Source: Parus major
Taxonomy: Eukaryota; Chordata; Aves; Passeriformes; Paridae
Direction: 5' to 3'
Assembly (NCBI RefSeq): GCF_001522545.3
Contig: NC_031769.1
Coordinates: forward strand, 23,421,617 to 23,485,616
DNA length: 64,000 nt
This document shows positions 38,598-53,000 of this stretch, in pieces. The notes beneath the pieces are model-generated. The model saw nothing but the letters and a program-made list of their open reading frames with translations. It had not been told where the DNA came from and did not search any database. The position numbers were made by a program, and so were the translations under genes. Positions within the stretch are counted from its first letter, which is position 1; the number at the start of each line of letters is the position of its first letter.

Positions 38598-38924
38598 AAN
38601 NNNNNNNNNNNNNNNNNNNNNNNNNNNNNNNNNNNNNNNNNNNNNNNNNNNNNNNNNNNNNNNNNNNNNNNNNNNNNNNNNNNNNNNNNNNNNNNNNNNN
38701 NNNNNNNNNNNNNNNNNNNNNNNNNNNNNNNNNNNNNNNNNNNNNNNNNNNNNNNNNNNNNNNNNNNNNNNNNNNNNNNNNNNNNNNNNNNNNNNNNNNN
38801 NNNNNNNNNNNNNNNNNNNNNNNNNNNNNNNNNNNNNNNNNNNNNNNNNNNNNNNNNNNNNNNNNNNNNNNNNNNNNNNNNNNNNNNNNNNNNNNNNNNA
38901 GAAAGAAAGAAAGAAAGAAAGAAA
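38515..38924. repeat. (GAAA)n microsatellite interrupted by assembly gap
   Basis: About 21 copies of AGAA run into the gap at 38599, and about six more follow from 38900 to 38924 before the sequence turns to actttg. The same unit in the same strand sense on both sides implies that the missing piece is mostly more of this repeat. It is a polypurine tract upstream of CALCR. Confidence 0.95.
38600..38899. other. Assembly gap (300 N)
   Basis: Exactly 300 N bases lie within the GAAA repeat. The round size suggests an estimated rather than measured gap, so the true repeat length is unknown. A 225-codon minus-strand frame that crosses the gap is an artefact of the repeat and the N run. Confidence 0.98.
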
Positions 38925-41710
38925 ACTTTGTTTATCTGCTCTGATAAATCTGCAGTGCCATCTTTCACTGCTGACATTCCTTTGGATAAAGAAATGGTTT
39001 TAAAAATGGTTTTCAAAACAGGAATTTGAGGACTTGTAGCTAAGTGCAGCAGTATGATGCTAAAATCTCTTTCTCAGTGTGTTATTATACTCAGAAACTT
39101 TGAAACTTCTCTTGCAACCTTCCTGCTAGACTGCAACTTCCTTTGAGAGCTTCCTTTCCACTCCATGCAGTTTTCTCAGGGTGGATGACTGGCTGGGTAC
39201 ACACCTCAGACCACAAGGTCTCTATGTTTTCTTACCTAGATAAGGCTTGCAGCCCCTCCTGGGGAGTGCCTTGCCACTCAGCACAGAAGGCACCAACCTG
39301 CTCTGCCTGCATTACCTCTGGACTGGGAAACACTGGGCAGACAGCACTCAGCTAGGCACAGGCAAGCCAGCAGATCCTGTTGCTGAGTGTTTATGGTGCT
39401 TGGATCCAGGGAGGAGGTTGCAGGTCTGTGTGTGTGTAGCCAAACATGCAGATAGTTTTGAGGAGAGTATTAATATTATCCCTTCACTCCCAGTGGGACA
39501 TTTTACCCCTGGGTTCCTAATTTAGGCTATGCTTTGGAACAGGAATGAGCTGTACATCACACTTACACCATCTCAAGTCTTGTGCAGACCAGAATTGTAG
39601 TTATAACCCCATCAGGCACAGGAAATGCCAGGTGTTTAATCCCCATGTCTGAGATGGGAGTAGAGTTAGTCCCTCCTATTTCTTCAGTACATTCTCTAGC
39701 CATTAGCCTGCGGTAGTCTTGAAATGGTTTAAGTGGCACCACGATATCCTGGCATTTCCAACAGAAATGATGATTGCTGCTTAGTTATTCCTCATATGCT
39801 AGAAAACTGGTGACCCAGGCAGAGAGATAGGTCACCTTACAGGCTCTAGCCAAGAGCCCAGGGAGATGAGGCAAGGCAGAAGATGTATCTACTGTCTTCT
39901 ACTCCTGTACTCCCTGTGGCTTACCTTTGTACAGCACCTCGATGTTTTGTCTAACATTCCTTCTCATATGAGGGTCCCAGAGAAATAAAAATTCCAAAAT
40001 CTCAATTTCTCGTGTCAGGCACATAAAGACATTGCACCATTAGAATTGCAGGTATCTAGGACACTTGCTGCTTATCTCATTCATTTTGGGAGTCTTGGAG
40101 ACCCAAATGCTAAGCTGTGTGATGGCTGCTCAGTTGTTATTGTAACAGATCACAGTTTCCATTAGCTTGCCTGGTGGAGATTGTGAACTACATCTTGAGT
40201 GTGTGCTATGTTAACAAACTGAAGCTATCAGCCATGCCAAATAGGCAATTTCAGATTACACAGAGAAAATGACCAAATAATTCTGCTTTATTGATTCATT
40301 TGGATTACATGGGAGCTGCAACACTTCATTTTTCCATTTAAAACCAGTCAACAAAAAGAGGTTATTTTACCTTAGGTTTCCCTTTAACCAAATCCTTTCC
40401 AATATACCAGACAAAAATAGGATGAAAGTAGCTACAAACTTGGCTGTGTCTATTTTTAAGGTAATCACAAGGTTTTCTAAGCCCCCACAGCACATATCTG
40501 AGCAGCCAATGTCATCATACACACCAGTGAGGAAACTGAAGATGGTGGTTCTTAGACTGGATAATACAACAGAGACAAGAATATTTTGAAAGAAAAAAAA
40601 CCCAAACAAACAAACAAAAAGCAACAAAAAACCCCAAGAAATATGATTTGAATGAAAATTATGTATCTCTGACTTAAAAAATATATGAGCCAAATTATCC
40701 AGGTTTTCAGGAAAGGCTGAACATTTTATGAAACAAAAGACAAAAAACAAAGCATCAAAGGAATTAGAGGAGCTGATCCTTTCTACCTGCCAGGGCATAA
40801 CTTAGGAGGGGAGTGCTGAGGTATCTGTCTGAGCACTGACACAAATCTCATTTGCATTACATGTAGATATGGGTAGGTGTTGTACTTCTGCTTCGTCTAA
40901 TGACTAAATTGAGGGTGACTCCTACTGCTTATTAGTAGCCAAAAAAAATCCCAGCAGCCAAAAATCCCTCAACTTCTTCAAAGCTTAGGAAGCCATTGCT
41001 AATGACCATCTTGGCTGTTGGACAAAGGGTTTTATGAGGTTGCAAGTAAAAGCAAAGAAAATTTCAGGAAGAGACTAGCAAGGATTTGCTGGCAGACAAA
41101 GCTTGGAATACTTACACAAGCCAGACTGTGTAATTAGTTTCAAAAAACTTAGTCTTTTGCAAATGTCTTCTATGAAGTATTTTAGCCCAAAACATTAACA
41201 GCATTAGGTGAAGGGTTGCATACCAAGCAATTCTGGAGTTCAGCACTTACAGGACCCTCATTGCATTTCTTAGAATTTGGCAATATCTTTATGTTTTACC
41301 CAGAAACAGTGCCTGAGGGACAAGGTTTTATGCCTCTGAATCACAGGCTCTGGTGATACAAACAGACAGTTTGTATCCCTTTAACAGTGGTTAAAGGAAG
41401 GGGTTTAGAGACCGAGGAGATGGTGAATAATGAGAACATCTGCCCCTGCATAGATCAATTTAAGCTTCTGTGGAATTGAAATTAAAAGAAAATTTACTTT
41501 TATGTTTTTTCTGTGAAAGAAGAAACAACACATGCAATTAAACTTTTACTTCAGCCATAATGCAGCACAGAGAGTGGATCACACTGTGACTCTGGAAAAT
41601 GAGTTAATTGCCTTCTATTCAAAGGATACACTCTTGAAATAATCTCAGTGTTACAAAGCAATGATTGCTCACATAAGAATTACATCAGGCTCTCAGCACC
41701 CATCAAAGTG
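38925..41710. other. Upstream region, no gene recognised
   Basis: A 143-codon minus frame (40367-40798) ends close to a possible donor (aaggtaaaat). It is Phe-rich because of A-rich plus-strand runs (gaaagaaaaaaaacccaaacaa) and shows no known domain. No transposon or RNA gene was recognised. Confidence 0.6.
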
Positions 41711-42330
41711 TCATAGAGTGGTTTGCGCTGGAAGGAACCTCTAAATATCACTTAGTTCAAAACCCCCCTGCCATGGGCAGGGACACCTTCCACTGGCCCA
41801 AGATGGGGCCCAAGTTGCTCAGGACTCCATCCAGCCTAGTCTTGAACACTTTGGGGATGGGGCATCCAAAACTTCTGGGCAATTTGTTCCAGGGTTTCAT
41901 CTCCCTCACAGTAAAAAAAAATTCCTAAATATACAGTCAAAATCTTGCTTCTTTCAGTTTTAAACTATTGAGCTTTTCCTGTGACTACAGACCCTGGTAA
42001 AAACCTTTCTTGTAAGACCCTGTTAGCTACTGAAAGGTTACAATATATGTCACCCTAGAGCCTTCTCTCCTCCAGGCTGAAGACCTCCAGCTCTTTCAGT
42101 TTATCTTCATAGGACATATCTCCATCTCTCTGATCATCTTCATAGCCTCCTCTGGACTCATTCCAACAGGTCCACATCCTTCTAACACTGGGGACCCAGA
42201 GCTGGATGCAGCACTCCAGGTGGAGTCTCATCAGAGGGAGCAGGGGGCAAAATCCCCTCCCTTGATTTACTTGCCATGCTGCTTTGGATACAGCCCATGA
42301 TACAATTGTCATGTCACAATGCTCATACTT
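41711..42330 (-). mobile_element. CR1 LINE, 5'-truncated 3' end
   Basis: A minus-strand CR1 copy. Read on the plus strand, it begins with the complement of the CR1 3' tail (tcatagagtggtttg). It continues through the well-known avian CR1 3' sequence (ctgccatgggcagggacacc, then ccatccagcc and ggatggggcatcc). Its upstream part still encodes the end of the reverse transcriptase at 42055-42312 (minus), with LECCIQLW and SYEDKLKELEVFSLEERRL. Known CR1 proteins have LEYCVQLW and SYEDRLRELGLFSLEKRRL there. It is truncated at its 5' end, as most CR1 copies are, and carries point changes. It is better preserved than the fragment at 9480-10210, so it is younger. Confidence 0.93.
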
Positions 42331-45300
42331 GATAGTGAAGGCTTTAGTTTTTATTATTTTCTATTATCAAATTTTAAATACTGAAGTTAAATGAAAATCT
42401 TACCATTCTGAAGTAACACTCATTTACTCATTTACTAGCTCTGTTTTCAGTAATGGATAACAAGATAAAACCAGCAATATTTTAAAAAAAACTTGCTAAG
42501 TGCCAGGAAATATTATCATGTTAAATTCAAATACTTCATCTGTGGAACAAAGAAGCAGAAAAAAACAGCTGGAAAGCAGTAAAAGAAAGCAGAGGAATAA
42601 AAACTATAGCAGAGCATTCCTGCTGTTCTGAGTGCTGGAATAGTGGGACTAAATGAAGCAGCTTTGGCCACTGGTCCACCATCCAACAGATGAGCACAAC
42701 CACACTGCAGGAATGCCTAGTTCACTACAGAGCACTCCTCAAAGCAGAACACTTCCTTGCCATTTTGCTATGTCATTATGAATCTCTGGAGTAGCATGTC
42801 ACACAGTAGCACAGTAAACTTTTAGCCTTTTAGGCCCAGCTGTGAAATGTCTTTTCAAAAGTGTTTGCAATTTTTGGAGGACTTTGCAGCGGTGCTTGTA
42901 CAATAAGAAAATATGCAATTATATAATCTTGGAGACAGCACAGCTTGGACACAGCCAAAAGCTTGAGATGAATACTACCCTGCTGTAAAACAAAGGTTTC
43001 AAAAGAATCATATACATTTATGTCAGACTAAAACTTTTCTCATAGCCTGCAAAATTAAAGCAGAAATTTAGAATTACTTTCTCTATATATAATATTTTAA
43101 CAGGGAATACAGCTTTCACAGTCCTTATAACCTGGAAAATAACTTTTGTGGGTAAGATTAATACTATTAGTATGATTTAAAAGGAGAATTGTGTGGGTAG
43201 AGCTAAATATACATTGCTAAAGAAACTTAAACATACTACAGAGTTTCAGTCAAAACTTTTGGGTTGGGGAAAAAGCCATATCAATTGTTGCCTTATAACT
43301 TTAGCTGGAACAGCATCCCAGATGTACTGGACATACGGCCTAGACTTTACATACCAAAGATGCCTGTCAATGTCTTTAAAAATACTCTAACAAATACTTG
43401 AGTTCAGTGGAGCAAGAATATAATGACAAGGCAGACCTGGATGGACTTTGAAGAGTTAGGGAGAAGCAAGAAAAACTGCAGGATAAGAGATGAATGGAAG
43501 GTAGCATTTCCAATTGCCAAATCATTTCTGTATCACACTGGAAGAATCTTCAAATAATTGGATAAGTGTAACCTTATACATGACATTCTTCCCTCTTGGA
43601 TCAATACTTATTTTGGTCAGTACTTTCTTGATTTCATGTATTAAGTTTTTGCTAAAAGATTTTCTTTTGGTTGCAGCACATACTGCAAAGTAAAACCAGC
43701 TATTTAATATTTATTTTCAGACAGTTCCCTCTTAGTTTTTCATTCAATCCTTCTCCAGGCAAACTCCCACTGCTCTTTTTTTTTATCCTAAGCATACATT
43801 CCTATAAAATTATTTGAAGCAAGTGAATGTTTTATGGGGTGGGCAAAAAACCAAGAAAAATATTATAAGTTCTTATTATGTCAATGTTTTTATATAAGTC
43901 ATATAAAGTGTGAAAAATCCTGTGAGTAGATTGTTTTAAATCAAATGCACATGACATACATTTAAAGCATTTTTTTCCCACTTGGCAGAATAGCCCATGC
44001 TACAGCTGGATGTAGGTTTCAATTCTACCTCAAGAAATATGGGTCTGTGTGGAAATAATGCATTTTTCTTGACTCTGGCTCTAATTTTATAGCAGTTTTA
44101 CTAATAATGAATAAAAATCTTGATTTTCATTTGAGGTCAGGGTATATCATTGTTGACCTCTAAGGGTTGTATCTAAGGCATTATGAGGGTATTTTAAATT
44201 CCATAATAGAAGGGGACAAGTTTGGTGACATTCAAACCCTCTTGTGACAGTCTCTGGCGAAGGCTTTGTGTGCCTGAGGTTTCAAATATCTTTTTAAGAT
44301 ACACCAGTTAGTTTACCTAAAGAATTTTTACCTCTGCTGATACATCTTGCTATACCTATACTCTTAAATTATTATATCTACTGCAACACTGGTACTTCTA
44401 TATCACACCTACCCTACAATGAGGAGAAAAGTGACCCAAAGCTGTCACTGCATTTTTAAATTACTTTTACATCTAATCTAAAGATGAATAAAGATACAAT
44501 AATATAGTTATTGGTGGGGATATAAGGAAAAATTGGTGAATCAGCAAAACTACAATTATTTGCATCAGTTATTACAGATGATGATTGATTTGAATATCAT
44601 GGCTGTAGTGCTTGGATATTGTGTTGTCCCTGTCAGGAATTATGGCACCATTATCACAAAAGGTTAAATTGAATATAACCATCTAAAGTTCCAGTTTCAA
44701 TTAGGGCAAAATCTACACATTTCTCCCTAAGGCATTATATATTCCTTTCAGAAGTTCAACAAGGAAATTTACATATAGGAAAGTACTATGAACTGACATT
44801 TTCCCAAGAGGTAGCTATTAGCAACTAAAAGTTCTGTTGAAGGCTTCCAGACTAACATACATGAAGAGATGTACTTTCAATGATAAATAGGCAGGTGAAG
44901 TTCACAGTGCTTAGGCTAAAATAAAGAGTAAAACGTGTTTTTGCCAAGACCTGCAGAGAGAAACGAACTGTTTTCTTTGTAGTTCCTCTTTTTATCTGTA
45001 CATTTCAGGGCATTAGTGAGGAATACAGATGAGGGAATGGGAATCACCTGAACAGTGAGACAAGTCATTTACTGGTGTAGCTCACTCATATGCTCCAAGA
45101 AAATTTTATAAAGAGCCTTGGTTCTTTGTCTGAAAAATTGTTCTGGGCTTGCAGTCTGGACCCCAGGGTTCATCCAAGTGTCCCAGAGGAACAGCTGAAT
45201 CCAGGTGAGACACAATGTATTTGCAGGAAAACAAGATGGATAAAGCAGACGGTGGCAGAAAGATGGGAGTGTGCCTTGTGGGCTGAAAGGTTGGTCATTA

Positions 45301-46225
45301 CTCACTACCAATATCAACAGTGACCTTTCAGAAACGTCAGCTGCCAGCCCTGCAAACAGAAGCTCTGGTGACCTCTTCATCTGCTGATAAATACTAATAA
45401 GCAGAAGAATTTCCATAACCACTTGTGGGGTTCAGAGTTTCAGCAATACCTTCCACAGATCCTAAAGACACATGGTTATTAATGACCAACAATTATCCTA
45501 GAGGTTTCACTGGAACCCAAGTATTCATTGCCATTTCAGGAAAAAGGCTTATTTTTCTGGTAGATCAGCAGTGGATATAATAAAAAAAAGTCCCAAAAGA
45601 CAAGAAAAATGGTGAAGCACAAGAAAGCCAGTACAAAGGAGAAACAAGCTTTTGCCACAACCTTCCCAGCCAGGAAGAGCAGAGCAGAGTCTTTGGATCT
45701 GTAAGTCTTTGCATCTTTCTGCCAAGATGAACTATCATGAATAAATTCTTGAGAAGTTAGTGAAGCTCTGCTTGTATTAACCTGCATTTATTGAAGATCT
45801 CTTCAATATCCTTCTATCCTGCATTCTGAGGACAACAATGAGAATTTAGAATGACTCTCAGATTACAGGCTGTCATTTTGCTTTTGCTATCTGTTATGCA
45901 GGGCTAAGATCAGAGCCACATCCTCTAAAGTGTCAAGGTTCTCACTGCCTTCAGCAGAACTGCCCTTCTGTGAGCCCTAGCTTTGTATTCTTCCATTACA
46001 CATGTTGAGTGGAGCTCCAAGAAAGCACAGGGAAGCTAACCTAAACACCTTGAAAAGGGAAATGGCGTAACATGGGAATGATTTCTTGTCACTTATGTTG
46101 GCTCCTCAGAGCCCATTAAATGGTATACTGATTTTTTTATTTTTATTGGCCTCTTGGCAATGTCACTGTCCCATTAGATATTAATGTTATTATTTTAAAA
46201 TTCATTTATCTGATTTTGTTTTGTT

Positions 46226-46262
46226 TTCATGTGTTATTTTGTACATTCATGTGTTATTTTGT
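46226..46262 (+). repeat. 17-bp direct repeat, period 20
   Basis: The string ttcatgtgttattttgt occurs twice, starting at 46226 and 46246, separated by aca. It is a minimal tandem duplication in the upstream region. Confidence 0.85.
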
Positions 46263-48078
46263 GATATTCTGGTCAGACAAATAATGCGTCGCCTAATTTT
46301 GTGCTGGACAGGCCACCAGTGGGGAACAGGGCCTCTCTAAAGCATTTTGCTGGCCAGGGCCATTAAGACAGGCTGGGGGTAAATCATGGTGTGGTCTGGC
46401 TCCCACTGCTCCACTGTTAGGACTGGAAGCCTCTGGGGCCACTGCAGTTCTCAAGCAAGTCAGTCGAAGTCCAACTATGATCACTTATAATGTATTTCTT
46501 AAGGATGCCAAAACTAACTCCAAATACTTCCTTATGCCAAGGTTTGCTTTTGGTAAAGTCTTGATATACACTGGCTGAAGCCTGTCTTTAGCAGGATTTT
46601 ATTTTGCTGGGACAGATGAAACTAATTTCTGGCTCCAGTACCTGAAGAATTCAGAGCCAACCCCAGAATGACATCTAAAGTCACTAAGGTCAAGCCTCCA
46701 AGTTTCGAGTCAGCTGAAAACATAGAGTCAATTTGCCTTTCTGAGCGCATTCCAGACCCATGCAGGTGCCAGGGGGCTGCTCTTAGTCTAGCATATAGAG
46801 TTGGAACTTGGATGCTTATGCAACAGCTAGGCTTAGGGTTTCCCCAAATCTTCCTACCAAATACAGCTGCAGAGACAAAGGATAATCTGGATCATAAATT
46901 ATAAAGTCTAACAAGAAAATAAATGCCTCCAGTGTAGCAGCCTATTTGTAGGACTTTACAAAATCAACCCCTGGAAGTAGTCTGTAATTCTCAGCAAGAT
47001 TTTTCCTGTTACACCATAGGTTGCCAACTTTAGTATTTATTTCACTGGCAATAAATTAAAAGACCTGAAACTTTAGACTCTCTGTGATGTTAAAAACTTC
47101 AAATATCCATCCATGATCTAAAGCTTCATGTGGAAAAATAATAGACGGTCTCTTCCATAAATTACATTGCCAGACAAAAGTGCCTTCATATGGAAAGTAC
47201 TTTATATAGGAGATAAAGGACAAAAGGGAAGCATATTTAGATGAGTACTATGATTCAGAAAAGATTTCTGATGGCTCTGGAAAGAAGTCAGAACAGTCTT
47301 TTCAACAGCAGCTACAGCTGACCTTGTTTGTCATCCTGACTGACTCATCAAATCCAAATGTGTGTGTGTGTCTCTGGGTACGTGTGTAAGCTTCTGCAGA
47401 GGTGTATAAACTCTCAAGATGTAGGGAATTTGACACAACCTGGCTATTATGACATCTGTAGAGATCGTGTCTTGAGGCCTTTTGCACCTCTGGTGTTTAT
47501 TTGGCCTTCTGGTGATGGAAAGATCTCAGGCTTTTATTTACTTACTAGCAACTTGGAGCTTTTGCCTAAAGCTTGCCAAGTATTCATCCTGATGAAGCAC
47601 TTGACCTTTCTGTGAAGTATGTTTTTCAGACACCACCAAATTAAAAAGCACCTAAAGATACTTTTTTCTTAAACAATCAAAATATTTTTAGTTTTGTCTG
47701 CATTCTGCATCTTCTGCACTGTACTTAGTACTTCACCAAGGAAGTGAGAGGCCCAGCTCTGGTTTCTTAGAGTAAAATCTGGTTTAACTATCACATAGCT
47801 CACACATTGCACATACACAAAGAAAAATGCAATGCAAAAGCCATGCATTTCATTTGTGGACTGCAGACAACATCTGTATATATTTTCTTTATGAAGATAA
47901 AAATATCCTTATTGTTTTAATTATTGGGGGTTCTTATTAATTCATTTTTTCATTAGTATATGCAAAAAAATACCACTTTTGTAGCCTCATTCAATGATCT
48001 CATTTGAGCAGGTGTTTCACATATCTACAAGGAAAAGAAAAAGCAATTTTTTAATTGAGGAAGGCATCACTGTGAAAC

Positions 48079-48104
48079 TAATAGTACAGTTTAATAGTAC
48101 AGTT
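48079..48104 (+). repeat. 13-bp exact tandem duplication
   Basis: The string taatagtacagtt is repeated twice without a gap. It is probably a replication-slippage product. Confidence 0.9.
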
Positions 48105-49990
48105 CACTACAAAGGCAAAAATACCAGAACTTGCTTTACTGTGCCTATATATCCTACAATTCTTCTTCCAGACCTTATAGTCATAGTTCCCTTTTCTACA
48201 TTTAGCATTTTCCCGCTATCCATTACTTCCTTTCCCCCTTGCATTTCCATCTCTTTTAAATGTAGTTGTAATGCTATAATGATAGCACAGAGTTCCATAG
48301 CACAAAATGGCAAATCTGGTGCAATATTAATTTAGTTTACTTTCAGTGAATATTGTGCTAACTGCTTCCCTTATTTTTTCAGTAAAACACTCATATGGAA
48401 TTTATCTCAAATCTTTACATCCTATCTAGGTGGCTGTATTATGTCTGCAAAATCTCCAGCCCTTTGTTATAGAATTAGGATAGGCTTCTGGAGCTCTAGT
48501 TATATATTCCTGCTCCAGGAATCACACCATGACAAGCTCACTCAACTTTACTTTTCCTCTTAATGAAAAGAGTTGGTAATCCAGGTTCAGTTGCAATCAA
48601 TCATGAATGCCACAATCCCTTTGAAAACATTTCAAAAGAAACAGAAAAAGTACCAACAGCAAAAAAGCACAAGCAAACAAAAATCCCCAAACCAAAACCA
48701 AAACAAACAAACCACTCAAAAGCAAACAAGCAAATGAGCAACTCCACAAAAGCTATTTTGGAAAGGGAGTTCTGAAAGACCCACTATAAGAGGGATTAAA
48801 TGCATTCATGTTGTACAGTTCAAGCAGCTGCTGAGCCAAGAATGACTCAGCCTGAGCATCCATCTGGGTCAGCCTTTAGGCACAGCTTCAGAAATGCTCC
48901 CCCCAGCAAGCTGTACCTGGACACCCACTGCATCCCATCACCAACATGCAATTAATTACACATTGCCATACAGACAGGGGCTGCTAGACAGGGGATTGGG
49001 TACATGCTGCTGAATAAATCCTTTATGTATCTTTTAATTTATTGCAACTGGTATGAAATAACAAACTTTCACTTTTTGTTTTTCCTGGGCAATATCAAAT
49101 GCATGAAACTCCATATTTCTTGTCATCAAAATATGGGGAGTGGTCAATGACAATAACTGAATGTATGGATTTTGCTGTTTTGAAGTGTTTTAATTATGAC
49201 AATAATTTCATCAATCTCCTGTAATCATAATGATAAATAATGGGAGAGGATGTGAAAAATCATACTGCTTCTATGATGCAACAACATCTGCTCTTTGAAT
49301 TTTTACATTAACTCTTGCCCAGCCATTCTTCTCTATTGAATAATTCCACTAGATTGGCCTGCTTAGTTGATATTTGAAATAGAATAATGAGATAAAGTAA
49401 GACAAAGAACTAATTTCCTAACTTGCATAATATGGTTTTATACCATTTCCTTCTTGTGTGATCTGATCTATGTCCAGTAAAACCACCTTTTGGTACAACA
49501 TTCCAATGGCACTTAAGGTAATGGGCAGATCTTGAATCCTGCTCTTGGTATCACTTTTCTCAGTGGCATCTAGATTTTGACTCCAAAGTTCTGATTATCT
49601 GTAACTAGATCATTGGTCTTTGATCATTAGCGGCACAAACCTAGCTTTACTTTCATGAGTTCTGCCAGGAAAAGTAGAACATATGTGGCAAAAACAATCT
49701 GTGCATGAACCAAACTACGAACATTACCTTTGACATAAAAGGCAGCATAAAAGACAAAACATTTATTCCATTCTGGCTGACAAACTGCTAAAGTCAGGAG
49801 AGGACTTCAAACATGAAGTAGAATCCTTGCCAAGAGCTGCTTTTTGTTAATCAGAAAGAACTGGGCCACAGCCAACACCCTGACTTCCACAGGGGAATTC
49901 AGATGCATAAGTCATGCAAGATGATGATAGGAAGACAGATGCTTGGAGCTCTTGAAACTAGGTCCCAGCTACTACCAGGACTTCTGCTAA

Positions 49991-50052
49991 CAGATACTGA
50001 GCCCACTCTTCAGTCTGATAAGAGACACTGAACCAACTCCTCAGTCTGATGA
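49991..50052 (+). repeat. 31-bp diverged tandem duplication
   Basis: Two adjacent 31-base units share the pattern ga-actga-cc-actc followed by tcagtctgat, with about five differences. The divergence suggests a duplication that is not recent. Confidence 0.8.
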
Positions 50053-53000
50053 TTCAGCCACAAGGATGCAATACAGACTTGTATCCCGGCACTGCCAATA
50101 TTCCTGTGTTCAAGAGGAACACACAGCATTACCTGGTTTACAGTGCTCATGTCTCAAGAGATGCAGGCTTTGCACACAGGGTGCTGTATCCTACGTTAAG
50201 ATTCCTGAGTGATCCCTAGTCCACATTATGAGCGCTATTCCTTTGATCTGTGCATCCACAGACCTTCTGGAAGCAAAGCAGCAATCAGCAGCCATCCACA
50301 CCCTGAACAGTTTGGCAGAAGGTGTTGTGGCTTCTGATGGCATCTGGTGTCTCTTACCTGATGTCAAGGGATGTGTATGCTGTTGGCTGCTCTCTCCCAT
50401 TACTGGATGGGACACCTCCCTTCTTAAATTCTTGCCCACAAAGGGATCAACAGTGGCTTGACAGTGGTCAGTTGTCTGTGTACCAGGGTGGAAAAACTTC
50501 AATACTGTTCTGCAGGAAATTTAACTGAAGACACTCTGAAGTATGCACATGAAATAAATCCTCTATGTTTTGTCTTGTTATGGAAAGGCGCTGCAATCGG
50601 GGGTCCTGCCTGTACAAAAGAGTTCCTGGGGAAAGATCCAAGTACATTAGGACAGTGCCAAAGCTCTGAACTCTGACCCTAGGCAGAGTTTCAGTCCTTC
50701 ACTTGCAAGGAAAGTCTTAGTCACATACCATAACAAAATTAGCTGTTTGAGTTAATTAAAAAAAATTAACTGTTTTTATATTGCATTTTTCATTTTATAT
50801 CATTTTTGTTCTCATTTAAACTACAAGTACCATATATATCAAGCAAATCTTGACTAATATCTCCTACCTGAAAAACTAGAAAATGTTTGTTTCTATGTGA
50901 TCAGATGCTGCTGACTAAAACATGAAGCAAATCTTGGATGAAAATAAAGATTCTGCTTGGAAGATTAGGACTTTTTTACATCTCTTCTGGAGCAAAGCAG
51001 TAACAGTTTTTCTCTGCACTAAAAGTTATGACTTAGAGCTACTTAAAGGGTCTGTTTCTTGTTTCTACTAGGTTGACCTTATTTTAACTTCTCTTTATAG
51101 CTATTGATCAGAAAACTGTCAAATTGCTCTGCTCTGGTGAGATACTTATGAATTACCAGCAGATATACAAAAGAACCTAAACCCCCCTTTGTTTGTTAAG
51201 GCCTCAGAATTGTTTTATAAAACTTCTGTTTGGATGTGTTGAAAATCAATGATTTGTATTTAGTGCTCTAATTTTAACTTTCATTACATTGCATTTGCAT
51301 TTCAGCTTTTATTTTCAAAGAAATGACAATGAAGTGATGATATTGTTCTGGAGCTGGTCTGGGTGCTGGATACTCAAAAATGCATAGATTCTTCTTAGCA
51401 AAATTCTTCTCCATCTTTATTTTACATGGAGCCCCTTTTCCAACAGTTGCAGTGACAGTTCCTTGGAAAAAAATATTTATTTTGTAGTACTCAATTTTCT
51501 GGAAGACCAGGACTCTGACTTTTAAGGCAGCAAGTCTGTATCTTTCTGTTTGCACAGGACTTCACCATTGTAAAAAAAAAAAGTGATACTGTCAGCACTG
51601 GGTACAATGGGGTCTCACTGGGAATTCTTGCCAGGATAGAGGCCAGTGGTTCAAGCAGATGTCTATAGCTAAATAAATATCTCATATGAGATTTTAATCA
51701 TAGAAGTAACAGTTTTGGGGAAGATTGTTCAGCAGCTTCATCTTTAATGTCAGGTTCTTCAGCGTGGGACTTTAAGCACTGGAATGCAGCATTAATAACA
51801 AATGACAATTTGAGACAGTGAAATACAAGCTGTGAGACCTAAAATATCTGAAACAGGCAAAATTTTCTGGGAAAAATAGTTATTCTATTTATTTTCACAT
51901 GAATCAATGTACTCAATTAAATTGATTTTTAAATAAAAATAATTTTAAAGTATTTTTATTTTTTGAGTGGGGCTTCAAGGCTTAATTACAGGACTAAGTA
52001 ATTAATATACTGCTGATTGAATAGGAATAAACAGCAGGCCCACAAATGTAAAATAAATGTAACAACTGTTAAATTACTATCAATTTTGAAGTTGTAAGCA
52101 ATATTTATTTCTGATTTAACTTTGGCCTTACTTTGGGCCAACAGTACTGTTCAAATAAAGTCAACATTTGGTATTGATTTCAATGCAAAGAAGTTTGAAG
52201 CAGACAGAGAAAAAGAAGGCTGCTGCAAAGAGAAGGGCAGTCTCCCGCAGAGAGCAAAGCTGACAAAAAGACAAATCTCTTTACTCATCATGGATTTCTC
52301 GCTCAAACATCCTCCCTGGTAATTGCAATTCTGAGCTGAGGCACACAGCACTGTCCACACAAACAACCATGCCTTGCTCAAATCAAATTTAATAATGAGG
52401 GCTTGGGAATAAGTTCACTGCCCTGTTTAATTACAAATCTTATAAAATTCAACAAAACCTTCACACAGACTTGTTACTACCACACTGTGACATAAGTTTG
52501 CTTTCCTGCTCCAATCTCCTTCCACAGGCTGCACAACCTGAAGTTCCAACAAAGCCCAACACACATTCAAAAGCCAAAAGAGATTTTTAAATTCCACAAT
52601 TTGCTATAATCATGAGGCAAAGCTGTCTCCAGGAATGAAGGTTCTGAGTCTCTATGAATATTGGGATATTTCTTGAAATTTTGTTTCAGAAGCCAAGCTT
52701 GTGTATTGGCAGCTCACCAAAGTTCGCAGTCAGACACAGAAATAAATTTTTGTTCTGAAAAGACAATGAAAAAGCTTGTGGATTATGACACTGTAATACC
52801 AAAAAGAACAGTCATGATTTCTAATTCCAGCACAGAAGATAAGCTGTTTCTTTTTGCTTTCCTGGATATAAATGAAGTACTTTTTTTTCACTTTACTATC
52901 CATGACTTGAAGAGGACATTGCACCTTACTTGAAGATAAGTTAGCAAAATATTATGGAAAAACTTCCCTAATCAGCTTTAAGATCGAAAAAAAAAAAAAA

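Noticed and set aside
38339..39016. 225-codon minus-strand open frame
   Set aside because: It crosses the N gap and is made mostly of translated GAAA repeat; not a gene.
40367..40798. 143-codon minus frame ending near a possible splice donor
   Set aside because: It is Phe-rich from A-runs on the plus strand, shows no known domain and has no in-frame partner exon.
51274..51555. 93-codon minus frame that loosely recalls a netrin-like (NTR) module by its beta-strand pattern
   Set aside because: The required cysteine pattern is absent, there is no good acceptor upstream, and it is flanked by AT-rich sequence; probably chance.
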